The notes below the pieces were generated by a model, which worked only from the letters and a program-made list of their open reading frames with translations, had not been told where the DNA came from and ran no database searches. A DNA stretch of 64,000 nucleotides from Hyphomicrobiales bacterium (GTDB lineage Bacteria > Pseudomonadota > Alphaproteobacteria > Rhizobiales > Rhizobiaceae): contig JAFKJU010000014.1 of assembly GCA_017305935.1 (NCBI GenBank), positions 124,001 to 188,000 on the forward strand, written 5' to 3'. The position numbers and the translations under genes are program-made. This document shows, piece after piece, positions 52,625 to 60,867 of the stretch; positions within the stretch are counted from its first letter, which is position 1; every line of letters starts with the position of its first letter.

Positions 52625-53761
52625 TTATTCGGCCGCCACCGGAGCGTCATCCGGCTGCGGGCCGATATAGCGGGATTGCGGGCGGATGAGGCGGCCGGTC
52701 TTTTCCTGCTCCAGAACATGCGCCGTCCAGCCAGCCATGCGCCCGGCGGCAAAGACATTGGTAAAGCTGTCGCGCGGGAAACCCACGGCTTCGAGCAACA
52801 GGGCGGTGTAGAATTCGACATTGGTCTGCAGCGGCCGCAACGGCTTCTTCTCGGCCAGCAGCGCCAGCGCCTCGACCTCGACCGCTTCGGCGAAGCGGAT
52901 ACGCCCACCGCCGTCCCGCAAAGTGGCGACCGCATGCTTGAGCACGTCGGCGCGTGGATCGCGCACGCGATAGATGCGGTGCCCGAAACCCATCAGCCGT
53001 TCGCCACGCCCCAGCGCATCGACCAGCCAGGGCCGGATGCGGCTTTGATCGCCGATCGCATCGAGCATATCCAGCACCGGCCCGGGCGCGCCGCCATGCA
53101 GCGGTCCCTTCAGCGCGCAGAGCCCGCCGATGACGGAGGAAAACAACCCCGCCTTGGTGGAGGCGATGACGCGCGCGGTAAACGTCGAGGCATTCAGGCC
53201 GTGATCGGCGACCGTCACCAGATAGGTATCGAGCGCCCTGACCTTGCCGGCATCGACTTCGGCGCCATGCAGCATGTGCAGGAAATCAGCGGCAAGGCCG
53301 AGCCGTGCATCCGGCGTCACGGCAGCTTCGCCCCGGCGACGCCGGGCGATGGCGGCGGCGAAGACCGGGACGGCGGCGACGGCGAGGATGTGATGCGCGT
53401 CCGGCTCGGAATCCGCCAGCGTCGAGAGCAGCAGGCGCAGCGCCTCCACCGACGACAGGCCATCCGTCGACGGCAGAAGCGGCGTCAGCAGCGAAAAGGC
53501 GCGCTGGCGGGCCGCGCCGAGTCTTACCCGGATCGCCGATTCGTCCAGCGCTTCCGGCAGTAGATCCCGCCAGAGCAGGGCGAGAACCGCCTCGAAGCTC
53601 CAGTCGGCGAGACGATCGAGATCGTATCCGCGCAGGATGAGCCGGCCCGCCATGCCGTCGACATGGCTGAGCACGGTTTCGGCGGCGACGACGTTGTCAA
53701 GGCCGGCCGTGGTGTGATCGACCGCCAAAGCGGGTGTCGCATTTGCAGTGGGTTTGGTCAT
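52625..53761 (-). CDS. Citrate synthase family protein (citrate/2-methylcitrate synthase-like)
   Basis: 378 residues from ATG 53761 (GAGGACCATC upstream). Active-site regions: GGLCALKGPLHGGAPGPV (first catalytic His), MGFGHRIYRVRDPRA (second His and Arg), and NVEFYTALLLEAVG, where the usual catalytic Asp is replaced by Glu. It condenses an acyl-CoA with oxaloacetate or pyruvate-derived acids; the substrate is unclear. It is divergent from a second citrate synthase homologue with an HTH domain, across a 79-base gap with a symmetric operator. treZ follows after 21 bases. Confidence 0.88.
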   Translation of the reverse strand: MTKPTANATPALAVDHTTAGLDNVVAAETVLSHVDGMAGRLILRGYDLDRLADWSFEAVLALLWRDLLPEALDESAIRVRLGAARQRAFSLLTPLLPSTDGLSSVEALRLLLSTLADSEPDAHHILAVAAVPVFAAAIARRRRGEAAVTPDARLGLAADFLHMLHGAEVDAGKVRALDTYLVTVADHGLNASTFTARVIASTKAGLFSSVIGGLCALKGPLHGGAPGPVLDMLDAIGDQSRIRPWLVDALGRGERLMGFGHRIYRVRDPRADVLKHAVATLRDGGGRIRFAEAVEVEALALLAEKKPLRPLQTNVEFYTALLLEAVGFPRDSFTNVFAAGRMAGWTAHVLEQEKTGRLIRPQSRYIGPQPDDAPVAAE

Positions 53762-53775
53762 GATGGTCCTCACGA

Positions 53776-53835
53776 TTGACTGCCGTGAAGAATGTTGATT
53801 ACATATATGTAGTCAATCTTGATTCAATCGATCAA
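53776..53835. promoter_or_regulatory. Symmetric divergent promoters with a shared palindromic operator
   Basis: A 22-base palindrome at 53795-53816 has arms TTGATTACATA and TATGTAGTCAA with one mismatched pair. Each half contains a -10-like TACATA (plus strand 53800-53805; minus strand 53811-53806), with a -35 18 bases away: TTGACT (53776-53781) rightward and TTGATC (53835-53830, minus strand) leftward. A dimeric regulator on the palindrome would shut off both citrate synthase homologues. The natural candidate is the HTH domain of the rightward protein. Confidence 0.65.
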
Positions 53836-53840
53836 TGTAA

Positions 53841-55034
53841 ATGTCCAGACCAGATCATCTCATGGATGCGGAAAATGCAGCCGCCAGCCTCGGCATCAGC
53901 CGCGCCACGCTTTACGCCTATGTCAGTCGCGGCCTGATCCGCGCCAGCGAAGCCGAGGACGATCCGCGCCGGCGGCTCTACAGCGCCCATGACGTCGAGG
54001 CGCTGCGCAAGCGCAAGGCGGTCGGCCGGCGCCCGCGCCATGTGGCGGAGACGACGCTGGACTGGGGCCTGCCCGTCCTCTCCTCCGGAATCACCCTGAT
54101 CGAGGGCGACGGGCTGTTCTATCGCGGCCGCGATGCGCTGGCCTTTGCCGAGACCGCGACATTGGAGGACACGGCCCGGCTGCTCTGGGATTGCGGCGCG
54201 CAGGATCCCTTCGCCGAACGGGCCGCCATGCCCGAAGCTTGGGACGCGAGCGTCTATCGCAATGTCCGCGCCCTGCCGCTGATCGAGCGCTGCCAGGCGC
54301 TGCTGCCCTTCGTCGCGGCCGGGCGGGCAATCGCCTGGCAGCGCGACACGCGAAAACTCTGGCCGGGGGCGGCTGCGTTGTTGCGGGCGATGATGGCAGC
54401 CGCCAGCCTCACCCAACCGGATGACGCGCCGCTTCACCATCACCTCGCCAGCGCCTGGGGCCAGGGCGCCGATGGCGCCGATATCCTGCGCCGCGCCCTC
54501 GTCCTGCTTGCCGATCACGAATTGAATGCCTCGGCCTTTGCCGTGCGGGTCGTCGCCTCCACCGGCGCTTCGCTGGGCGCCTGCCTGAATGCCGGGCTCT
54601 CGGCGCTCGGCGGCCCCTTGCATGGCGGCACGACAAGCATCGTCGAGATTCTGCTGGAAGAGATCGACGCGGCCGGCGATGCCGACGCCGTCGTCGAGGC
54701 ACGCCTTCGCCGTGGCGAGGGCGTGCCCGGTTTCGATCATCCGCTCTATCCGGGGGGCGATCCGCGCGCAGCAGTGCTGTTGCCGTTGCTGCCGCCCGAT
54801 CCCAGCCGAGATGCACTGGCGCTGGTGATGGCCGAAACGGCCGGGCGGATGCCGAACATCGATTTCGCGCTGGTCGCCATCCGTCGCGCCCTTGGCCTGC
54901 CGCCGGCCTCGGCGCTGGCGCTGTTCGCCATCGGCCGCACCATCGGCTGGATTGCCCATGCACTCGAACAGCGCGACGACCAAAAACTCATCCGGCCCCG
55001 CGCCCGCTATACCGGCCCGCCGGCGCGAAGCTGA
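53841..55034 (+). CDS. Citrate synthase homologue fused to an N-terminal HTH domain
   Basis: 397 residues. Residues about 8-60 are a MerR/Xis-like HTH (MDAENAAASLGISRATLYAYVSRGLI in parts, followed by DPRRRLYSAHDVEALRKRK). The rest is a citrate synthase fold: LFYRGRDALAFAE, GGPLHGGTTSIVEILLEE, GFDHPLYPGGDPRA, and MPNIDFALVAIRRALG. The catalytic His of LHGG and Asp in NIDF remain; the GFGH motif is altered to GFDH. It may sense a metabolite with the citrate synthase fold and regulate the shared promoters. The leader is about 29 bases, with no SD. Confidence 0.85.
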   Translation: MSRPDHLMDAENAAASLGISRATLYAYVSRGLIRASEAEDDPRRRLYSAHDVEALRKRKAVGRRPRHVAETTLDWGLPVLSSGITLIEGDGLFYRGRDALAFAETATLEDTARLLWDCGAQDPFAERAAMPEAWDASVYRNVRALPLIERCQALLPFVAAGRAIAWQRDTRKLWPGAAALLRAMMAAASLTQPDDAPLHHHLASAWGQGADGADILRRALVLLADHELNASAFAVRVVASTGASLGACLNAGLSALGGPLHGGTTSIVEILLEEIDAAGDADAVVEARLRRGEGVPGFDHPLYPGGDPRAAVLLPLLPPDPSRDALALVMAETAGRMPNIDFALVAIRRALGLPPASALALFAIGRTIGWIAHALEQRDDQKLIRPRARYTGPPARS

Positions 55035-55048
55035 AAGGCAGGGATCGA

Positions 55049-56305
55049 TCAGGTCACGGCATTACGCTTGGCAAAACGCGGATCGCGCCAGCTTCCCGTA
55101 TCGATGACCTCGTTGAAGGCCGCCGCCGCCCGGTAGACATCGGCAAAACTCATATAGGATGGCGAGAAGCCGAAACGCATGGTGTCGTGGGCGCGGAAAT
55201 CGCCGACGATGCCGCGGGCGATCAGCGCCTGGATCACCGGATAACCGTCCGCGAAGGCGATCGACACCTGACTGCCGCGCAACGCCGGCTCGCGCGGCGT
55301 CATCAGCGCCAGGTCATGCGCCTTGCAGGTCTCGTCGATGAGGTCGATGAACAGGCCGGTCATCGCCAGGCTCTTGGCCCGCAATTCCGCCATCGGCACG
55401 TCCTCGATGGCCGACAGGCCGGCGCCGACGGCGCGCAGCGACAGGATCGGCTGCGTGCCAGACAACAGCTTGCGAATGCCGCCATCCGGGCGATAGCCGC
55501 GCTCGAAGGCGAAGGGCGCGGCATGGCCCCACCAGCCCGTTAGCGGCTGGCTCAGCGCCTCGTGGTGACGGGCGGCGGCATAGATGAAGGCGGGCGAACC
55601 GGGGCCGCAATTCAGATATTTGTAGGTGCAGCCGATGGCGAGATCGGCGCCCGCCACATCGAGTTGCACATCGACGACGCCGGCGCTGTGGCACAGATCC
55701 CAGACGGCGATGGCGCCGGCCGCATGGATGATGCGCGTGAGCGCCGCCATGTCGCGCAGCGCGCCAGTCTTGTAGTCGACATGGTTGACGAGGACGACGG
55801 CGGTGTTTTCGTCGATCAGGTCTTCGATCCGCTCGGCATCGACGCCTTCGAGCAGCAGTTTTATGCCCGGACGTCCGGCGACGACGCCTTCGGCGACATA
55901 GAGATCGGTGGGGAAGCTGCCGCCCTCGGCAACGATGGTCGTGCGGCCGGGGCGCAGCGATAGGCCGGCCTGCAACGCCTTGTAAACATTGATCGACACG
56001 GAATCACAAATGACCGTCTGCCCGGCATCGGAGCCGATCAGCTTCCCCAACCGGTCGCCCAGCCTGTCCACCAGCGAGAACCAGCCGGCCTCGTTCCAAC
56101 TGCGGATCAGGCCTTCCGCCCATTCGTTACGCACGGCTGCCTGCATTTCGTCGAAGACGGCGAGCGGCGCCGGCCCAAGCGAGTTGCCGGCGAGATAGAC
56201 GAGATCGCCGGGCACATGGAAACGCGCCTTCAGGTGCGCCAGCGGATCGGCCGCATCCCGATTGCTGATGTCGACGGGAAGGTCGGGGCCGTGCGCTCTT
56301 GTCAC
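55049..56305 (-). CDS. kynU: Kynureninase
   Basis: 418 residues from GTG 56305, preceded by AAGGAGAGAACA; the ATG at 56368 is inside the AT-rich promoter region. PLP enzyme that cleaves kynurenine to anthranilate and alanine. Motifs: VYLAGNSLGPAP, CDSVSINVYKALQA, AVWDLCHSAGVVDVQLD in parts, and PLP lysine in GCTYKYLNCGPGSP. The C-terminal domain ends DFRAHDTMRFGFSPSY. Other tryptophan-degradation genes are not in the window. Divergent from a GntR/FCD regulator. Confidence 0.94.
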   Translation of the reverse strand: MTRAHGPDLPVDISNRDAADPLAHLKARFHVPGDLVYLAGNSLGPAPLAVFDEMQAAVRNEWAEGLIRSWNEAGWFSLVDRLGDRLGKLIGSDAGQTVICDSVSINVYKALQAGLSLRPGRTTIVAEGGSFPTDLYVAEGVVAGRPGIKLLLEGVDAERIEDLIDENTAVVLVNHVDYKTGALRDMAALTRIIHAAGAIAVWDLCHSAGVVDVQLDVAGADLAIGCTYKYLNCGPGSPAFIYAAARHHEALSQPLTGWWGHAAPFAFERGYRPDGGIRKLLSGTQPILSLRAVGAGLSAIEDVPMAELRAKSLAMTGLFIDLIDETCKAHDLALMTPREPALRGSQVSIAFADGYPVIQALIARGIVGDFRAHDTMRFGFSPSYMSFADVYRAAAAFNEVIDTGSWRDPRFAKRNAVT

Positions 56306-56370
56306 TGTTCTCTCCTTGGTGATCTTGATCCGTATTGCGATAATCGAGCTTAGTATCGCAAATGTCAATG

Positions 56371-56409
56371 ATTATATATAATTCTGCGATGCGCGGGTAT
56401 TATATATAA
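56371..56409. promoter_or_regulatory. Repeated AT-rich element in the kynU/GntR promoter region
   Basis: ATTATATATAA occurs at 56371-56381 and 56399-56409, 28 bases apart, in the 126-base gap between the divergent genes. They may be the -10 regions of the two promoters, or operator copies of the GntR protein, or both. Confidence 0.5.
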
Positions 56410-56431
56410 GTGGCGCTCAAGCGAGGACGGC

Positions 56432-57169
56432 ATGGACAGCAGCGACAACGCCACGAAGACGGAATTCGCCTATCGGACCCTGCGGCAGGATATTCTCGAC
56501 ACCCGGCTGCAACCGGGCGCGCCCTTGCGGCTCGGCGCTATCCGCGATGCCTATGGCATGGGCTGGACGCCGCTGCGCGAGGCGCTGTCGCGGCTGGAGG
56601 CGGAGCATCTCGTCACCTCCAATGCCAATAAGGGATTTACGGTCGCCGCCGTCTCGATGGCGGAACTGGACGACCTCACCGAGGCGCGTCGGCTGGTCGA
56701 ACTGCCGATGCTGGCATCTTCCATCGCCCATGGCGACGTCGATTGGGAGACGGAACTGGTGGCGGCGCATTTCCGCCTGTCGCGCTGCCGGCCGCCGGCG
56801 GAAGACCCGGAGGATCTGTTCGCCAGCGATTGGGAAAACCGCCATGCGGCCTTCCATTTCGCGCTGGTCTCGGCCGGTAAGTCGCCATGGCAGATCCGCT
56901 TCTACACGCAAATCCACGATCACCTGCGCCGCCACCACCGCGCTCTGACCTTCACGCCGGCGCTGGCCGTCTCGAAGGAACCGCAATGGCGCGACAGCGC
57001 CGTCTATCGGGCGCTGCGCGAGGCGGTGGCGCTGGAGCCGCATACCGAACTGATGAACGCCGCGCTCGACCGCGACGTCACCCGCGCCGTCGCGCTTCTC
57101 GACGTCCATATCGGGCTGACGCGAGACGTCTTCGCCGCCGCAAATGGCAAGGACAGGCCAGCGCCCTGA
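56432..57169 (+). CDS. GntR-family regulator, FCD type
   Basis: 245 residues. HTH near the N-terminus (YRTLRQDILDTRLQPGAPLR in part, then GMGWTPLREALSRLEAEHLV), followed by an FCD helical effector domain (about 85-235) with ARRLVELPML and metal-binding-type His residues (RHHRAL, LLDVHIGLT). GAGGACGGC precedes the ATG. Likely represses kynU in response to kynurenine or a related acid; the effector is inferred. Confidence 0.88.
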   Translation: MDSSDNATKTEFAYRTLRQDILDTRLQPGAPLRLGAIRDAYGMGWTPLREALSRLEAEHLVTSNANKGFTVAAVSMAELDDLTEARRLVELPMLASSIAHGDVDWETELVAAHFRLSRCRPPAEDPEDLFASDWENRHAAFHFALVSAGKSPWQIRFYTQIHDHLRRHHRALTFTPALAVSKEPQWRDSAVYRALREAVALEPHTELMNAALDRDVTRAVALLDVHIGLTRDVFAAANGKDRPAP

Positions 57170-57190
57170 CAGGCGCCGGCGGAAGCATTC

Positions 57191-58474
57191 TCAGGCCTGA
57201 TCGAGCGCCAGCGCCAGATCGGCGACGAGATCGTCGGGATGTTCGATGCCGATCGACAGGCGAATGGTCGAATCGAGCACGCCGATGCGCTGGCGCACAT
57301 CCACCGGCACGCCCGAATGGGTCATCGTCGCCGGATGCGAGGCCAGCGATTCCGTTCCCCCGAGGCTGACGGCAAGCTTGAAGATCTTCAGCGCGTTCAG
57401 GAAGCGGAACGAAGCCGGCTGACCGCCCTTGATGTCGAATGAGAAGGTTGAGCCCGCGCCCGTACATTGCGTGGCGAAGGTTCGCCCGGTCGGCGAATCG
57501 GGATCGCTGTAGGAGAGATAGTGGATCGCCTCGACCTTGGGATGCTCACGCAGGAAATCGGCGACGGCCTTTGCATTGCTGTTGGCGCGTTCCATGCGGA
57601 TCTGCAGCGTTTCCAGCGAGCGGCCGAGCATCCAGCAGGAATGCGGATCGAGCTGCGTGCCGATGGCGCCGCGCAACGCCTTCACCTGCTTCATCACCGC
57701 CTTGCGGCCAAGCGCCGCGCCGGCGATCAGGTCGGAATGGCCGCCGACATATTTGGTCAGCGAATAGAGCGAGATATCGGCGCCATGCTCGATCGGGCGC
57801 TGGAAGACCGGGCCGAGCAGCGTGTTGTCACAGGCGACGATCGGCATATGGCCCTGCTTTTCACCGATCATGTCGGCGATACGGCGGATCATGGCGATAT
57901 CGACGAGGCTGTTGGTCGGGTTCGCCGGCGTTTCAATGAGGATGACCGAGACGCGCCCCTTGCCCATCGCCTCCTCGGCCGCCGCCCGCACCGAGTCCTC
58001 GCCGACGCCATCGGCGAAACCGACGGCGTCGACGCCGAGATTGAGGAAGGTCTTCGCCAGCAGCGTTTCGGTGCCGCCATAGAGCGGCTGCGAATGCAGG
58101 ACGGCATCGCCCGGCCGCACGAAGGCGAGCAGCGTCGTGGCGATCGCCGACATGCCGGACGAAAACAGGGCGCAGCTTTCCGTCCGCTCATAGACCGCCA
58201 GCCGATCCTCGACGATCTCGCTGTTGGGGTGATTGAAGCGCGAATAGACGAGGCCGGCGCCCTTGCCTTCCGGCGGCTCCTTGCGGCCGGAGACGTAGTC
58301 GAAGAAGTCGCGCCCGTCCTCGGCGGAGTTGAACACGAAGGTCGACGTCAGGAAGACCGGCGGCTTGACCGCGCCTTCGGACAGCTCGGGATCGTAACCG
58401 TAGTTCAGCATCTGCGTTTCGGGATGCAGGGCATGGTTGCCGATATGGGTTCTCGGGGGATGCGGCGCAGTCAT
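57191..58474 (-). CDS. Cystathionine gamma-synthase family PLP enzyme
   Basis: 427 residues. PLP motif [18 protein letters not shown] contains the Schiff-base lysine; [26 protein letters not shown] and [13 protein letters not shown] are typical. C-terminal [19 protein letters not shown] is the substrate-specific part. Cystathionine gamma-lyase, methionine gamma-lyase and MetB-type enzymes all share these. It converges on the GntR gene with a 21-base gap. GAGGAGAGG lies before the ATG. A leader hairpin precedes it. Confidence 0.88.
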   Translation of the reverse strand: MTAPHPPRTHIGNHALHPETQMLNYGYDPELSEGAVKPPVFLTSTFVFNSAEDGRDFFDYVSGRKEPPEGKGAGLVYSRFNHPNSEIVEDRLAVYERTESCALFSSGMSAIATTLLAFVRPGDAVLHSQPLYGGTETLLAKTFLNLGVDAVGFADGVGEDSVRAAAEEAMGKGRVSVILIETPANPTNSLVDIAMIRRIADMIGEKQGHMPIVACDNTLLGPVFQRPIEHGADISLYSLTKYVGGHSDLIAGAALGRKAVMKQVKALRGAIGTQLDPHSCWMLGRSLETLQIRMERANSNAKAVADFLREHPKVEAIHYLSYSDPDSPTGRTFATQCTGAGSTFSFDIKGGQPASFRFLNALKIFKLAVSLGGTESLASHPATMTHSGVPVDVRQRIGVLDSTIRLSIGIEHPDDLVADLALALDQA

Positions 58475-58501
58475 GAGACCTCTCCTCGTTCGATGTCACG
58501 C

Positions 58502-58588
58502 GCGTCGCATTGCAAATTACAGCGGATCCGCCGCCGTGTTCCTGCGATGCGACGCAACCGATTGTATCGGACTCAGATTGTCGCTCAA
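58502..58588 (-). promoter_or_regulatory. Promoter and leader hairpin of the cystathionine gamma-synthase-family gene
   Basis: Leftward promoter TTGAGC (58588-58583), 16-base spacer, TACAAT (58566-58561). Right after the expected start point the RNA can form a 12-bp stem (GCGTCGCATCGC with GCAATGCGACGC, one mismatch; 58555-58544 and 58513-58502), enclosing the palindrome GCGGATCCGC (58522-58531). It does not match the SAM-II or SAH riboswitches. The rest of the gap (58589-58731) has no recognised gene. Confidence 0.5.
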
Positions 58589-58731
58589 ATTCAAATATCA
58601 GGCATCATGCGCCTGCTGCGGCCGCCGCCGGAAGAGACGGCCTGGCGTCGGTCCGGCCGAACGGCGCATTCGTATCGATGTGGGCATCGAGGATGTCCTG
58701 CCGGCCCGCCCCCTCACGCGGGGCAGGTCGG

Positions 58732-60213
58732 CTACAGGACCGGACCGACGATGGCGAGGGTGTTGTTCCAGAGACGCCGCCAGATCGTCCAGGAAGCGAC
58801 CTCTTCCGACAGGATTTGCCGGCTTTGCGCGAGATAGGTTTCCTGGCGCGCGCGCAGGGTCGCAGTCAGGCCGGCGTCCTCGACAAGGATATTGTTCTCG
58901 TAGTTGAGATCGAAGCTGCGCCGGTCCATGTTCGCCGAGCCGATCAGGGCGATCTCACCGTCGACGGTCAGCGTCTTGGCGTGCAGAAGCCCGGCTTCGT
59001 ATTCGAAGATCCGCACGCCGGCATCGAGAAGATCGGCATAATAGCTGCGGCTTGCCGCCGCGACCGCGAAATCGTCGTTGCGCGCGGGAAAGACGATAGT
59101 GGTGTCGACGCCCCGGTTGGCGCAGGCGCAAAGTGCCGCCTGCATCGCCGCATCCGGCACGTAATAGGGCGTGGTGACGAACAGCGAGCGCTTGGCCGCG
59201 TAGATCAGGGTTTCGAACATTTCCGGCATGGCCGAATTGCGGAAGGTGGGACCGGTGGCGACCACCTGCGCGGTAAAACCTGGCGCCGACGCCGCCAGAG
59301 AATTTCCCTCTATCTCCTCGTTTTGTCGCGTTTCACACTCTTCCGGGAAATGCTCCAGCGGCCGGCGCAGGAGGCTGGCGAGATCGCTGCCGCCATTGCC
59401 CATCCAGTCGCTGGCGAAGAGATGCTGGTTCTGGCGCACCACCGGTCCCTCGAAGCGCAGCAGCACGTCCACCCAGGGGGCGAACTTCGCCTTGGGCAGG
59501 AAGTCCGGATCGGCGCAGTTCTGGCTGCCGCAATAGGTGATGCGGTTGTCGATGACGGCAATCTTGCGATGGTTGCGCAAATCGATACGGCCGGTGAGCG
59601 CCCGCTTGAGCGGGTTGCCGATCACCAGCGCCCGGCGCGCCTCGACACCTGCCGCCGCCATGTGCCGCCACAGCGGGCCACGCACGAGATCGCGCGAGCC
59701 GAGGTCGTCGACAAGGATACGGCAGGCGACCCCGCGGCGCGCCGCCCGCTGCACCGCCTCCGCCATCTTCGTGCCGTTGCGGTCGGCAAGCCAGATGTAG
59801 AACAGCAGGTGGACATGGTCGGTGGCCGCATCGATATCGGCGATCATCGCGTCGATGGCGGCATTCGAATCCTCCATCAGCAGGGCGGTATTGCCGCCCA
59901 CCGGCGTGTAGCCGCTGATCGAGCGGCCAACGGCGAAAAGCGCCTCTTGCCTGTTCGGCGCCTGCGGCGCGCCGGGCCAGCCCGGCGCTTGCGATGGAGG
60001 CGGAAGAGTGTGAAAGGCAGCCTTCAACCGCTCCACCCGCTTACGCCCGACATTCGTCTGACCGAGAAACAGATAGGCGAGCGCCCCGGCATAGGGCAGT
60101 GTCAGGACGAGCACGAGCCAGGCGGCCCGCGATTCAGGCTGCCGATGCGGCCGCAGGAGAATATGCGCCATCACGACTGCGGCGACGACGATATGCAGCG
60201 ACATGAACATCAT
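58732..60213 (-). CDS. cls: Cardiolipin synthase-like phospholipase D family protein
   Basis: 493 residues. Two N-terminal membrane helices (LHIVVAAVVMAHILL and AWLVLVLTLPYAGALAYLFLG) are followed by two PLD motifs: NHRKIAVIDNRITYCGSQN and HAKTLTVDGEIALIGSANMD. Cardiolipin synthases condense two phosphatidylglycerol molecules in the inner membrane; the length is typical. It is the last gene in the leftward run of the encapsulin operon, 34 bases after the preceding gene. The exact start among three nearby Met codons is uncertain. Confidence 0.9.
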   Translation of the reverse strand: MMFMSLHIVVAAVVMAHILLRPHRQPESRAAWLVLVLTLPYAGALAYLFLGQTNVGRKRVERLKAAFHTLPPPSQAPGWPGAPQAPNRQEALFAVGRSISGYTPVGGNTALLMEDSNAAIDAMIADIDAATDHVHLLFYIWLADRNGTKMAEAVQRAARRGVACRILVDDLGSRDLVRGPLWRHMAAAGVEARRALVIGNPLKRALTGRIDLRNHRKIAVIDNRITYCGSQNCADPDFLPKAKFAPWVDVLLRFEGPVVRQNQHLFASDWMGNGGSDLASLLRRPLEHFPEECETRQNEEIEGNSLAASAPGFTAQVVATGPTFRNSAMPEMFETLIYAAKRSLFVTTPYYVPDAAMQAALCACANRGVDTTIVFPARNDDFAVAAASRSYYADLLDAGVRIFEYEAGLLHAKTLTVDGEIALIGSANMDRRSFDLNYENNILVEDAGLTATLRARQETYLAQSRQILSEEVASWTIWRRLWNNTLAIVGPVL

Positions 60214-60247
60214 GTCGTTTGTCCCCTGCTGGCCCCATTCCTGATCG

Positions 60248-60640
60248 TCACGCGGCAGGTCCGTAGAGAAGGTCGAGTGCGGCGAGCACGATCAGCAGAT
60301 AGGTGCCGTTGCCGGCGGCGTCATCGCCCTCGGAAAGGTCGAAGCGCTTCCACGCGCCGTCGCGATTTCCGGCCTCGTAATCACGGATCACCGTATCGGC
60401 GACATCGTGAATCGCCGGAAACTGTGCGATATCGAAATGCAATCCGGCCTCGTCGGTGAACAGGCCGTGTTCCCTCAGGAAGGCAGCCATCGGCATCGAG
60501 GTCTCGGAAAGATAGAACAACAGGTCTCCAGCATCCATCGGCTGGTCCGACGACTGCGGCACGAGGCCGGCGCGGTCGGTGAGCGCGGCGGCTTTCGCCT
60601 GCATGTCCTGCGTCAATTGACGGGTCGTCACGGTGGTCAC
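60248..60640 (-). CDS. Hypothetical protein of the encapsulin operon, 130 residues
   Basis: Soluble, acidic; probable mixed alpha/beta fold, no known motif. Residues 34-60 (PMDAGDLLFYLSETSMPMAA) and 80-100 are conserved-looking helical segments; the tail is LLIVLAALDLLYGPAA. The start codon overlaps the stop codon of the DUF2945 gene (ATGA), so it is translated with it. It carries no encapsulin cargo tag. Function unknown. Confidence 0.7.
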   Translation of the reverse strand: MTTVTTRQLTQDMQAKAAALTDRAGLVPQSSDQPMDAGDLLFYLSETSMPMAAFLREHGLFTDEAGLHFDIAQFPAIHDVADTVIRDYEAGNRDGAWKRFDLSEGDDAAGNGTYLLIVLAALDLLYGPAA

Positions 60641-60867
60641 GGCTTGCTCCCTTCTTTCTTCAAAAGGGTCAGGGCGCGGCCCTTATGGGCGGCGATGTGA
60701 TCGGTCTTGTCGCTCTTGATCTCGTATTGCGGATCGTCGGGCGATGCGTGGTGGGTATAGCCCTTGTAGTCGAAATCGCTGGTGTGAATGGCGATGATCG
60801 TGCCCGATACGTGGCCCGCCTCCGAATTCCAGCCGACATGGTCGCCGATCGCGAAGCGCTTGCTCAT
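60637..60867 (-). CDS. DUF2945 / HVA1-type TUDOR-like small protein
   Basis: 76 residues; features of the DUF2945 family: FAIGDHVGWNSEAGHVSGTI, YKGYTHHASPDDPQYEIKSD and KTDHIAAHKGRALTLL. In other proteins this fold is an SH3-like barrel of unknown function, often in stress-related operons. The start codon overlaps the stop codon of the upstream flavoprotein gene and its stop overlaps the next start, so all three are translationally coupled. Confidence 0.88.
   Translation of the reverse strand: MSKRFAIGDHVGWNSEAGHVSGTIIAIHTSDFDYKGYTHHASPDDPQYEIKSDKTDHIAAHKGRALTLLKKEGSKP

Noticed and set aside
58502-58560. SAM-II or SAH riboswitch before the cystathionine gamma-synthase-family gene
   Set aside because: The conserved core of neither class could be found; only a generic stem is visible.
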